The notes beneath the pieces were generated by a model that was not told where the DNA came from, did not search any database, and saw only the letters and a list, made by a program, of their open reading frames with translations. The position numbers and the translations under genes are program-made. Below, piece by piece: positions 51,445 through 57,844 of a stretch of DNA of 57,844 nt. The DNA lies in the NCBI GenBank assembly GCA_045655165.1, contig JAZOOT010000009.1, positions 1-57,844 of the forward strand, given 5' to 3'. How positions within the stretch are numbered: the first letter of the stretch is position 1; each line of letters starts with the position of its first letter. Origin of the DNA: SIG607 sp045655165 (GTDB lineage: Bacteria > Bacillota > Clostridia > Oscillospirales > Acutalibacteraceae).

Positions 51445-52641
51445 ATGAAGTTTAATTTTATAAAAGTTGTTTGTTTGGTGCTTTGTTTTGCGCTAACTGT
51501 GTGTGCGGTTCCTTTTAAAGCCAACGTATATGCGGCAGAACCCACGTTGTCTGAATTGCAAGATAAATATGAAGCGACACAAAAACACCTTAATGATTTA
51601 AAAAATCAAAGAGCTGACCAGCAAGATATTATTAACGGTCTTAATGAAGTTATAAGGGCAAAACAGGAAATTATTGACCAGTTTAATAAAAAAATCAATG
51701 CGTACAGTGAACAAATAAACAGTAAGCAAAAAGAAATTGATAAACTTAATAACGATATTGAAACCGATAAAGAAACCTTTAAAAAAAGAATTCGTTCGCT
51801 TTATATGAGCAATTCTAAAACCGACGTTCAAATTGTTTTGGGCGCAAATAGTTTTTCTGAATATCTTGTTTTATCTCAGGTGGCAAAAACCTCTTCAAAG
51901 CGCGATAAAGCGTTAATTGATAAAATTGTTGATGCTGTTACTGCTATTGATAAAGAAAAGGCCGATATTCAAAAATTGCTTGACGAGCAAAAAAACGAAA
52001 GGTCTGTTTACGACAAAGAAAAAGCAGAACTTGATAAGAAAGTTGCAGAGGTTAACCGCCTTATAAACTCTATTGACCGTGATATTGCCAAAGACCAAGC
52101 CGACCTTGATAAGATTTCCGACGATATTAATAAAAAAACTGCAAGCGGTGAAGTTGGCGGTGACCTTGGCAGTGGTGGTAAGTTTTTCCTTTGGCCTTCA
52201 GCTCGCTTTACCTATGTAAGTGCGGGATTTGACAGCGATGACTCGGTTCACCGTGGTAATCACAAAGGTATTGATATTGCCGGTGGCGGTATTATGGGCA
52301 CGCCCATTCGTGCAGCAGCAGCAGGTAAGGTTTACTTGGTTTCTTCTGGATGCCCACATAATTACGGTAAAAATTATTCTTGCTCAGTTGGTGGAGTTCG
52401 GTGCGGTGGCGGTTATGGTAACTATGTTGCTATTGACCACGACAAATATAACGGAAAACACTACAAAACCTTGTATGCCCACATGAAAAGTGTTGCTGTT
52501 CGTAACGGTCAGCACGTGCAACGCGGTCAGGTAATTGGTTACGTTGGTACAACCGGTTGGTCAACAGGTCCGCATATTCATTTTGAAACAATTGTAAACG
52601 GCAAAAAGGTTAACCCCAAAAATTTCTCTTATGACTACTAA
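51445..52641 (+). CDS. Secreted coiled-coil M23 peptidoglycan hydrolase (PcsB/CwlO/EnvC-like)
   Basis: 398 residues. Signal peptide ending near AAEP (residues 30-33), a long antiparallel coiled coil (about 35-240) as in FtsX-controlled hydrolases, and a C-terminal M23 domain with H273/D277 (HKGID) and H377/H379 (HIHFE). An insert between beta strands carries three cysteines (CPHNYGKNYSC, RCGGG). Order ftsE-ftsX-hydrolase mirrors the functional FtsEX-PcsB or FtsEX-CwlO complex. AAGGAG before ATG. Overlaps the VanZ gene by 11 bases. Confidence 0.92.
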   Translation: MKFNFIKVVCLVLCFALTVCAVPFKANVYAAEPTLSELQDKYEATQKHLNDLKNQRADQQDIINGLNEVIRAKQEIIDQFNKKINAYSEQINSKQKEIDKLNNDIETDKETFKKRIRSLYMSNSKTDVQIVLGANSFSEYLVLSQVAKTSSKRDKALIDKIVDAVTAIDKEKADIQKLLDEQKNERSVYDKEKAELDKKVAEVNRLINSIDRDIAKDQADLDKISDDINKKTASGEVGGDLGSGGKFFLWPSARFTYVSAGFDSDDSVHRGNHKGIDIAGGGIMGTPIRAAAAGKVYLVSSGCPHNYGKNYSCSVGGVRCGGGYGNYVAIDHDKYNGKHYKTLYAHMKSVAVRNGQHVQRGQVIGYVGTTGWSTGPHIHFETIVNGKKVNPKNFSYDY

Positions 52642-53629
52642 AAGTTGTCTTTCTGATTTATATGGCAGCAAAAAATTACTCTTTAGGGTAATTTTTGCTG
52701 CTTTGTCGGTTTTAATTATGGTTGCTATTTTTAACTTTTCGGCGCAAAATGCCGCCGCGTCTTCTAAAACGAGCGGCAGTGTAGTAACTGTAATTTTAAA
52801 AACCTTTTATCCGCATTTTTTAGAACTAACGCAAAGCGGTAAAGCCGAGCTTGTAAAAATATTTCAGGTTATTGTAAGAAAAGGCGCGCACTTTTTCGTT
52901 TATTTTTTGCTTGGTTTTAATGTGCTTGGCTTTTTTTCTACGTTTAGTTTAAAAAAGACAAAAATATTTTTATTTTCGTGGCTGTTTTGTGTTTTATATT
53001 TGGTTAGTGATGAATTCCATCAGTTGTTTTCAACCGGCAGAAGTGGAAATATTAAGGATGTATTATTAGATTCTTTAGGTTCGCTTTTCGGAATTTTATT
53101 ATTACTGTTTTTACTAAATTTTTTATATAAAAAGGGGAAGGTTATGAGAAAGAAAGTTTTAATAGAACAAAACACCTTATTAACCGAAAAACTTGTTGAG
53201 GCAAATAAGGAAATTAACCGCTTAAATGGTTTATTAGCCGAAGCAAACGATAAAATTTTATTACTTGAACAAGCCAAACAAGAAGTAAAATCCGAAACGA
53301 TAACCGAAACCCAAGAAAAATCTATTGAATATAGTGATTTAGAAAATATTACTCTAGAAAATACTAATAAATCCAATATTGAAGATTATGCGGTGGAAGT
53401 TATTGCAAAAATTGTTTTGGAAACAAGCAAAGCCGAAGTTGTTTTGGCTTCTAAAAACAACGTTAGTCCTGATAAAAAGAATTTAATAGTAGGTTATGCC
53501 GAAACCTCAAAGGCGCAAATTTTTAAAATTATATCAGAAAAAGAAAGTTTCAGTGTTTTAAAATCAAAAATAGATGAAGAATTTACAAAAACAAAAAATT
53601 ATACGGAACAAATTTTAAATTCTTTTTAA
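52631..53629 (+). CDS. VanZ-like membrane protein with C-terminal coiled-coil tail
   Basis: 332 residues. The first 170 form a VanZ-like domain with four membrane helices and the motif set VRKGAHFFVYFLLGF, SDEFHQLFSTGRSGNIKDVLLDSLG. Residues about 175-332 are hydrophilic, Lys/Glu-rich and helical, with a coiled coil (IEQNTLLTEKLVEANKEI, LLAEANDKILLLEQ); this tail is not part of ordinary VanZ proteins. No Shine-Dalgarno is seen; the start lies inside the hydrolase gene, implying coupling. VanZ confers low-level teicoplanin resistance, but the domain is widespread and its role here is unknown. Confidence 0.82.
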   Translation: MTTKSCLSDLYGSKKLLFRVIFAALSVLIMVAIFNFSAQNAAASSKTSGSVVTVILKTFYPHFLELTQSGKAELVKIFQVIVRKGAHFFVYFLLGFNVLGFFSTFSLKKTKIFLFSWLFCVLYLVSDEFHQLFSTGRSGNIKDVLLDSLGSLFGILLLLFLLNFLYKKGKVMRKKVLIEQNTLLTEKLVEANKEINRLNGLLAEANDKILLLEQAKQEVKSETITETQEKSIEYSDLENITLENTNKSNIEDYAVEVIAKIVLETSKAEVVLASKNNVSPDKKNLIVGYAETSKAQIFKIISEKESFSVLKSKIDEEFTKTKNYTEQILNSF

Positions 53630-53646
53630 TAAATTATAGTTTAGAA

Positions 53647-53704
53647 AACAGACACTTGGTAATAATTCTATTAAGAATTGTTGGAGGTGTCTGTTATTTT
53701 TTTT
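53647..53704 (+). promoter_or_regulatory. Terminator-like hairpin enclosing the sigG ribosome site
   Basis: AACAGACAC (53647-53655) pairs perfectly with GTGTCTGTT (53687-53695), and inner arms AATAATTCT/AGAATTGTT pair around loop ATTA. GGAGG (53683-53687), the sigG Shine-Dalgarno, is in the 3' arm. ATTTTTTTT follows at once, so the element can also act as terminator for the VanZ operon. Confidence 0.8.
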
Positions 53705-54460
53705 AATAAAGTACAGATTTGCGGAGTAGACACTTCGCAAATAAAAGTATTAAAAGAAAAAGAAAAATTAGAACTATTGGCTAAATTAAGAAAAGGTGAT
53801 GAATCAGCAAGAGAAGAATTGGTAAATGGTAATTTACGCCTTGTTTTAAGCGTAATACAACGCTTTCTAAACCGTGGTGAAAATATGGATGACCTATTTC
53901 AAGTTGGTTGTATTGGTTTAATGAAAGCAATAGACAATTTTGATATTACCCAAAATGTTAGGTTTTCCACATACGCCGTACCAATGATAATAGGTGAAAT
54001 TAGGCGTTATTTGCGTGATAACAATTCGCTCAGAGTCAGCCGCTCAATTAAAGATACCGCATATAAAGCAATGAAAGCAAAAGAAGAATTTATTAACAAA
54101 AACCAAAGGGAACCTTCAATTAAAGAAATTGCTAAAATTTTAGAAACTGACGAGCACGAAGTTGTAACTGCACTTGAAAGTATTGTTGACCCTTTATCAC
54201 TTTACGAGCCAATTTTTTCAGACGGCGGAGATATGGTTTATGTATTAGACCAAATAGGTGATAATTCAAGCGCGGCAAATTGGATAGATGAAATAAGCAT
54301 TAAGGAAGCAATAAAAAAACTTGATGAACGCGAAAAGAAAATTTTAACACTTCGTTTTATGCGAGGTATGACGCAAACCGAAGTTTCCGAAGAAATTGGT
54401 ATATCACAAGCACAAGTATCTCGGCTTGAAAAATTTGCCATTGAAAAAATTAAAGGATAA
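53696..54460 (+). CDS. sigG: RNA polymerase sporulation sigma factor G
   Basis: Forespore-specific late sigma factor, 254 residues from the preferred start. NKVQICGVDTS at the N-terminus is the SigG-specific signature; region 2 includes NLRLVLSVIQRF, DDLFQVGCIGLMKAIDNFD and VRFSTYAVPMIIGEIRRYLRD; region 3 and region 4 (TQTEVSEEIGISQAQVSRLEK) follow. Start choice: GGAGG (53683-53687) is 8 bases before ATT 53696, and starting there gives M-F-F-N-K-V, aligning with B. subtilis M-S-R-N-K-V. Upstream TTG 53678/53681 and GTG 53687 are on or before the ribosome site. Followed by ylmC and spoIVB. Confidence 0.93.
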   Translation: MFFNKVQICGVDTSQIKVLKEKEKLELLAKLRKGDESAREELVNGNLRLVLSVIQRFLNRGENMDDLFQVGCIGLMKAIDNFDITQNVRFSTYAVPMIIGEIRRYLRDNNSLRVSRSIKDTAYKAMKAKEEFINKNQREPSIKEIAKILETDEHEVVTALESIVDPLSLYEPIFSDGGDMVYVLDQIGDNSSAANWIDEISIKEAIKKLDEREKKILTLRFMRGMTQTEVSEEIGISQAQVSRLEKFAIEKIKG

Positions 54461-54500
54461 ATTTGTTCCTGTTTGCATAAAAAATACCGAGGTGGTAATT

Positions 54501-54773
54501 TTGTTTTGCAGTATTCAAGAATTAAGAAACAAGCAAATTGTAAGTGTTGAAACCGGCTCGGTAATTGGTTATTTAAACGATATACAAATAGATACTCAAA
54601 ACGGTAGAATAACAAATTTAATTGTTTTTGGCAAATCAAAACTTTTTGGTTTTTTGGGTCGTGAAAACGATATGCTTATTCCTTGGGAACAAATTGAAGT
54701 TATTGGCGAAGAAACGGTTTTGGTTCGCGGTCCAATGAATTTACTTGCAAACGGAAAATATTTTAAGTTATAA
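54501..54773 (+). CDS. ylmC: YlmC/YmxH family sporulation protein (PRC-barrel)
   Basis: 90 residues, a single PRC-barrel: CSIQELRNKQIVSVETGSVIGYLNDIQID, then GFLGRENDMLIPWEQIEVIGEE. Small cytosolic protein regularly found near sporulation genes; function unclear. TTG 54501 is preceded by GAGGTGG at good spacing; the longer frame overlaps sigG. Forty bases after sigG. The terminator-like hairpin after its stop also contains the spoIVB ribosome site. Confidence 0.88.
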   Translation: MFCSIQELRNKQIVSVETGSVIGYLNDIQIDTQNGRITNLIVFGKSKLFGFLGRENDMLIPWEQIEVIGEETVLVRGPMNLLANGKYFKL

Positions 54774-54777
54774 AAAA

Positions 54778-54814
54778 ACACTCGCAGACAAAAAATATCT
54801 GCGGGTGATTTTTT
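54778..54814 (+). terminator. Terminator-like hairpin enclosing the spoIVB ribosome site
   Basis: CACTCGCAGA pairs with TCTGCGGGTG (one wobble) around CAAAAAATA, then ATTTTTTT leading straight into the spoIVB ATG at 54816. GGGTGA, the probable Shine-Dalgarno, is in the 3' arm. Confidence 0.82.
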
Positions 54815-54815
54815 T

Positions 54816-56060
54816 ATGTCAATTTTCAAAAAATTTTATATTACGCTTTATACAATTATTTGTATTCTTGCGTTAACTTTAACGGGAATTACGGGGTATT
54901 ATAACTTTTCAATTGATGAAAACTACAGTATTTCAAAAGGTTCGCACTTTGTAATTAACAGTTTAATGCCTGTTACTGCTGAATATAACGGCAGGGAAGT
55001 GAACGATTGCGCGGAATTATCTGAAATTGGCGCAAATTTAAGGGTAGACCTTAAATTGTTTGGTGTTATACCCGTAAAGCAAACAAACATAAAAGTTGTT
55101 TCTAAAACAAATGTGGCGGTTTTGGGAATACCTTTTGGTATTAAAATGTATACTGAAGGTGTTTTGGTTACCGAAATTTCTAATGTAAAAAGCAATTCGA
55201 CAAATTGTTGCCCTGCCAATGAAGCAGGAATTAAAAAGGGAGATTATGTTATTTCGGTAAATGAAATCAAAATTACAAGTAATGAAGATTTAGCGCATAT
55301 TATTGAAGATTCACTTGGTCAAAAACTTGAATTTAAAATTTTGCGCGACGGTAAATATTTGACTTTAAAACTTACACCTGTTCTTTCCGATGAAGATAAT
55401 TTGTTTAAGGCGGGTATTTGGGTTAAGGACAGTTCAGCGGGTATTGGAACACTTACGTTCTATTCGCCACAATGCAATACTGTATGCGGACTTGGCCACG
55501 CTGTTTATGATAAAGACACAGGTAATATATTAAAATTTTCAAAAGGCGAACTTGTTGGTGCAAATATTATTTATGTAAATAAAGCAGTTAGCGGTGTGCC
55601 GGGTGAACTTAAGGGTAAATTAAACTATAATTCTATTGCAAATATGAAATTAAATAATCATAACGGCGTATATGGTGATTTAAAGTGCCAAATAAACACC
55701 GAAAATATGACCGAAATTGCCCATAAAAGCGAAATTAAAAGCGGAAAAGCGGAAATCCTGTGCACAATAGATGAAAGCGGAGTGCAAAGTTTTGCTTGTG
55801 AAATTAAAGTTAAAGACCAACGCGTTAACGACACAGTTCAAAATTTAACTGTTGTAATAACAGATGAAGCACTAATAAACAAAACAGGCGGAATAGTGCA
55901 GGGAATGAGCGGAAGTCCCATAATTCAAAACGGCAAACTTATCGGCGCCGTTACCCACGTTCTCGTTGACGACCCAACAAAGGGTTACGGCATCTTTGCG
56001 GAGAATATGCTTACTACCGCGCAAAGTGTGGCGAACGAACAATTAAAAGAAGCATCATAA
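54816..56060 (+). CDS. spoIVB: SpoIVB peptidase
   Basis: Forespore-secreted serine protease (family S55) that triggers SpoIVFB-dependent activation of sigma-K. 414 residues: N-terminal membrane/signal segment (6-30), PDZ domain (about 110-190; EAGIKKGDYVISVNEIKI), then the peptidase domain with H228 in GLGHAVYD and the serine S365 in GMSGSPII, followed by GAVTHVLVDDPTKGYGIFAENML. The substrate pair spoIVFA/B-like lies at 37-38 kb. Ribosome site is inside the preceding hairpin; bidirectional terminator follows. Confidence 0.95.
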   Translation: MSIFKKFYITLYTIICILALTLTGITGYYNFSIDENYSISKGSHFVINSLMPVTAEYNGREVNDCAELSEIGANLRVDLKLFGVIPVKQTNIKVVSKTNVAVLGIPFGIKMYTEGVLVTEISNVKSNSTNCCPANEAGIKKGDYVISVNEIKITSNEDLAHIIEDSLGQKLEFKILRDGKYLTLKLTPVLSDEDNLFKAGIWVKDSSAGIGTLTFYSPQCNTVCGLGHAVYDKDTGNILKFSKGELVGANIIYVNKAVSGVPGELKGKLNYNSIANMKLNNHNGVYGDLKCQINTENMTEIAHKSEIKSGKAEILCTIDESGVQSFACEIKVKDQRVNDTVQNLTVVITDEALINKTGGIVQGMSGSPIIQNGKLIGAVTHVLVDDPTKGYGIFAENMLTTAQSVANEQLKEAS

Positions 56061-56064
56061 AAAT

Positions 56065-56097
56065 AAAAAGCAAGTCAAAAAACTTGCTTTTTATTAT
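56065..56097. terminator. Bidirectional terminator
   Basis: AAAAAGCAAGT (56065-56075), loop CAAAAA, ACTTGCTTTTT (56082-56092). Ends spoIVB and the convergent XRE gene. Confidence 0.9.
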
Positions 56098-56336
56098 TCT
56101 ATACCTAATAACCAATTAACAGAAACTTTTAGAATTTTAGAAAGTTCTCTAAGTTCGTAATCTGCAACAAATCTTGTGCCAATTTCAATTCTTGAAATAC
56201 TGTCGCGTTCAATGATTATTCCGTTTATTTGCAGTTGGGCTGCCAAATCACTCTGAGTTAACCTTAATTTGCATCTCGCTTCGTGAATCCTGTTACCGCT
56301 AATATTTTTCTTTCCATTATAATCATAAATCTTCAT
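56094..56336 (-). CDS. XRE-family helix-turn-helix regulator
   Basis: 80 residues, essentially one Cro/C1-type domain: NRIHEARCKLRLTQSDLAAQL, a DSISRIEIGTR recognition region and a conserved VSVNWLLGIE end. Transcribed divergently from the P-loop gene across a 170-base region with a consensus promoter and repeated sequence elements, so it probably represses that promoter, its own, or both. GGAGATG precedes the ATG. Confidence 0.88.
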   Translation of the reverse strand: MKIYDYNGKKNISGNRIHEARCKLRLTQSDLAAQLQINGIIIERDSISRIEIGTRFVADYELRELSKILKVSVNWLLGIE

Positions 56337-56354
56337 ATAACTATCATCTCCAAA

Positions 56355-56421
56355 AATATGTTAAAGATACGAATATATCTTGACATTAACATATTTTGTC
56401 GTTATAATTGTGTTAAAGATA
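56355..56421 (+). promoter_or_regulatory. Consensus promoter embedded in operator-like repeats
   Basis: TTGACA (56380-56385), 17 bases, TATAAT (56403-56408). A perfect inverted repeat AATATGTTAA (56355-56364)/TTAACATATT (56386-56395) straddles the -35 and reaches into the spacer, and a direct repeat GTTAAAGATA occurs at 56360-56369 and 56412-56421, on both sides of the promoter. Likely bound by the divergent XRE regulator (inference). Confidence 0.72.
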
Positions 56422-56457
56422 AGAAATTTATCGCTAGCTATCGGGGTTTGATTTTTT

Positions 56458-56488
56458 GTGCAGCTACTTCGGTAGCCGCACTTTTTAT
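56458..56488 (+). terminator. Leader terminator/attenuator with TTCG loop
   Basis: GTGC-A-GCTAC, loop TTCG, GTAGC-C-GCAC (56458-56481), then TTTTTATTG. It lies about 40 bases after the predicted transcription start and 20 before the P-loop gene ATG, so most transcripts could end as a roughly 75-base RNA. Confidence 0.72.
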
Positions 56489-56506
56489 TGTTAGGGGAAA
56501 AGAGAA

Positions 56507-56980
56507 ATGAAGATAGTTGCTTTATATGGAAAGGGAAAAACTGGAAAGACACAAACCATTAATTTATTAGTTCAGTGTTTAAAGTTAAATAAAGCTACTG
56601 TCCTTATTGAAGAACGTGCGGGAAGCGAAAAAAATGACAGAAGATATGTCATAAAATACAATGAAAAAATTTTCGGAATAACAACGCGTGGTGATGATGA
56701 GCCAAGTTTAAAAGAAGACTTTGCCTGGTTTAAGAAACAATCTGAAATAGATTACATAATTTGTGCTACTCGCAGTAAAGGGAAAACTTGCGATTTTGTT
56801 GCAGGCCAAGCAAATAGCAAGGATATTTTTTGGCTCAGTAAAATTGCTTTTTGTGATGGTTATATAGATAACAAAGATTGCTCGTCAACTGTGATAGAGC
56901 AGCAAAAAACGTTTAATTGTCAGCAGGCTGCATATTTATTTAACATAATTAACATTTTATATTTTAGTGGAGGAAGATAA
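56507..56980 (+). CDS. P-loop NTPase of unknown function
   Basis: 157 residues, cytosolic. Walker A is YGKGKTGKTQT (G8 to T15). The segment IDYIICATRSKGKT (about 85-98) could hold the Walker B strand, and there is no transmembrane segment. The fold looks like a small SIMIBI-type or kinase-like P-loop protein, but I do not recognise the family. AGGGGAAAAGAG before the ATG is a reasonable ribosome site. Its stop overlaps the LRR surface-protein start (TAATG), so the two are translated together under the regulated promoter at 56380. Confidence 0.7.
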   Translation: MKIVALYGKGKTGKTQTINLLVQCLKLNKATVLIEERAGSEKNDRRYVIKYNEKIFGITTRGDDEPSLKEDFAWFKKQSEIDYIICATRSKGKTCDFVAGQANSKDIFWLSKIAFCDGYIDNKDCSSTVIEQQKTFNCQQAAYLFNIINILYFSGGR

Positions 56981-57844
56981 TGAAAAAATTATTATCTATA
57001 GTTTTAACTGCTTGTTTAATCATAACGGCTTGCTCAATGGGATTGTTTAATATCACCGCAAGTGCCGCAAACATTTCTAACGGTTATTACTACACCGTTT
57101 CAAATGATGAAGCATCAATAACTGGTGTTTACAGTACCCTTATAATTGGACAATATGCAAATATTCCTTCAGAAGTTGATGGATATCCAGTAACAAGTAT
57201 TGGCATTTCAGCATTTCGTGGTTTCACTAACATTAAGTGGATAAATATACCAGATAGCGTTACAAATATTGGCCCTTCAGCATTTTATGGTTGCACCGGT
57301 CTTACAAGCATAACTATAGGCAAAGGCGTAACAAGTATAGGCAATGGTGCATTTTATAATTGTTGTAATCTTACAAACATAACCATCCCAGACGGCGTAA
57401 CAAGTATAGGCGATTGTGCATTTTATCGTTGCTATAATCTTACAAATATAGCTATACCCTATAGCGTTACAAGTATAGGTGATAGAGCATTTCACGATTG
57501 CACCGGTCTTACAAGCATAACTATAGGCAAAGGCGTAACAAGTATAGGCAATAATGCATTTTATAATTGTTGCAATCTTACAAACATAACCATCCCAGAC
57601 AGTGTAACAAGTATTGGCGATTATGCGTTTAAAATGTGTACAGGCCTTACGAGTGTAACCATTCCGGAAAATGTAATAAGTATTGGTAATTCAGCATTTT
57701 ACGATTGCACTGGTCTTTCATCAGTAAATTACAATGCGATAAATTGCATAAGTATGGGGACAAGCAGTGCTCCTGTGTTCTTGGATTGTGATAAACTTGT
57801 GACAATCCATATCGGTGAAAAAGTTGAAAGTATACCAGAATACG
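56980..57844 (+). CDS. BspA-like leucine-rich repeat surface protein, truncated by the window end
   Basis: The first 288 codons are present without a stop. A signal sequence occupies residues 1-30 (ITAC18 fits a lipobox; an ASA-A signal peptidase I site is the alternative). From about residue 60 it consists of LRR_5 units of 23 residues, of the pattern VTSIGxxAFxxCxxLTxITIP. Such proteins in gut Clostridia are exported and may bind host or bacterial ligands; sorting signals would lie beyond the window. GTGGAGGAAG before ATG. Coupled to the P-loop gene. Confidence 0.88.
   Translation, partial: MKKLLSIVLTACLIITACSMGLFNITASAANISNGYYYTVSNDEASITGVYSTLIIGQYANIPSEVDGYPVTSIGISAFRGFTNIKWINIPDSVTNIGPSAFYGCTGLTSITIGKGVTSIGNGAFYNCCNLTNITIPDGVTSIGDCAFYRCYNLTNIAIPYSVTSIGDRAFHDCTGLTSITIGKGVTSIGNNAFYNCCNLTNITIPDSVTSIGDYAFKMCTGLTSVTIPENVISIGNSAFYDCTGLSSVNYNAINCISMGTSSAPVFLDCDKLVTIHIGEKVESIPEY
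57290..57620 (+). repeat. Near-identical duplicated LRR blocks
   Basis: A stretch of about 124 bases beginning TTGCACCGGTCTTACAAGC at 57291 recurs at 57498 with very few differences. The offset is 207 bases, exactly three 69-base LRR units, showing a recent in-frame duplication. Confidence 0.85.

Noticed and set aside
52631..53020. VanZ gene as a glycopeptide resistance determinant
   Set aside because: No vanH, vanA/B, vanX or vanRS genes nearby; VanZ-like domains are common in Bacillota without resistance.
57277..57495. Minus-strand frame rich in Cys and Tyr opposite the LRR gene
   Set aside because: It arises from the antisense of the 69-base LRR repeats and has no ribosome site.

Overview
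The window comes from a low-GC, spore-forming Bacillota bacterium of class Clostridia, most likely an uncultured relative of the Oscillospiraceae/Ruminococcaceae. The evidence is AT-rich DNA, PolC-type DNA polymerase, strong GGAGG-type ribosome binding sites with many TTG and GTG starts, the MEP isoprenoid pathway, and a set of sporulation genes (yunB, a spoIVFA/spoIVFB-like pair, sigG, ylmC, spoIVB). No insertion sequence, prophage, integrase or CRISPR array was seen. Most of the window is chromosomal core. Accessory character appears at about 24.7-25.1 kb (a decayed deacetylase gene) and at the right end (56.1-57.8 kb).

Layout. 1-2.1 kb, minus strand: the start of a GntR/YtrA-like regulator, a transglutaminase-like lipoprotein and a small anchored protein. 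2.2-14.1 kb: an ABC-F ATPase, then pyrH-frr, uppS-cdsA-dxr-rseP-ispG-polC, linking translation, isoprenoid and lipid synthesis, intramembrane proteolysis and replication. 14.2-24.5 kb: a G5/M23 wall hydrolase, a PutP-type symporter, a P-type ATPase, prmA-prfB-FKBP lipoprotein, yunB and a cytidylate-kinase-like protein. 24.6-36.3 kb: tRNA-Leu, the decayed deacetylase, a DUF6062 protein and GH2 glycosidase, murI-DUF1934-argS, trmB with a radical SAM gene, and nagA-ROK-rRNA methyltransferase on the minus strand. 36.4-41.3 kb: two tRNA-Ser, the spoIVFA/B-like pair, a radical SAM/DUF2344 pair, tRNA-Pro and rpsU. 41.3-47.2 kb: yqeG, a TIM-barrel endonuclease IV-like gene, M24 peptidase, efp, a Cys/Asp-rich protein, ispD-ispF and an RsuA-type pseudouridine synthase. 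47.3-53.6 kb: an MsmX-type ATPase, then a PucR-type regulator with ftsE-ftsX-PcsB/CwlO-like hydrolase-VanZ protein. 53.6-56.1 kb: sigG-ylmC-spoIVB. 56.1-57.8 kb: XRE regulator, divergent promoter with operator-like repeats and a terminator-like leader, a P-loop protein and the start of a BspA-like leucine-rich-repeat surface protein.

Most interesting observations. (1) PolC lacks the DnaQ-type proofreading exonuclease normally inserted in its PHP domain, while the PHP metal-site residues look intact. (2) Three sporulation genes (yunB, sigG, spoIVB) have their Shine-Dalgarno sequence inside the 3' arm of a terminator-like hairpin whose T-run leads straight into the start codon; sigG appears to start at ATT. 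(3) A perfect WalR-type box sits upstream of the regulator-ftsEX-hydrolase operon. (4) The right-end regulator/attenuator/P-loop/LRR module has no function I recognise.
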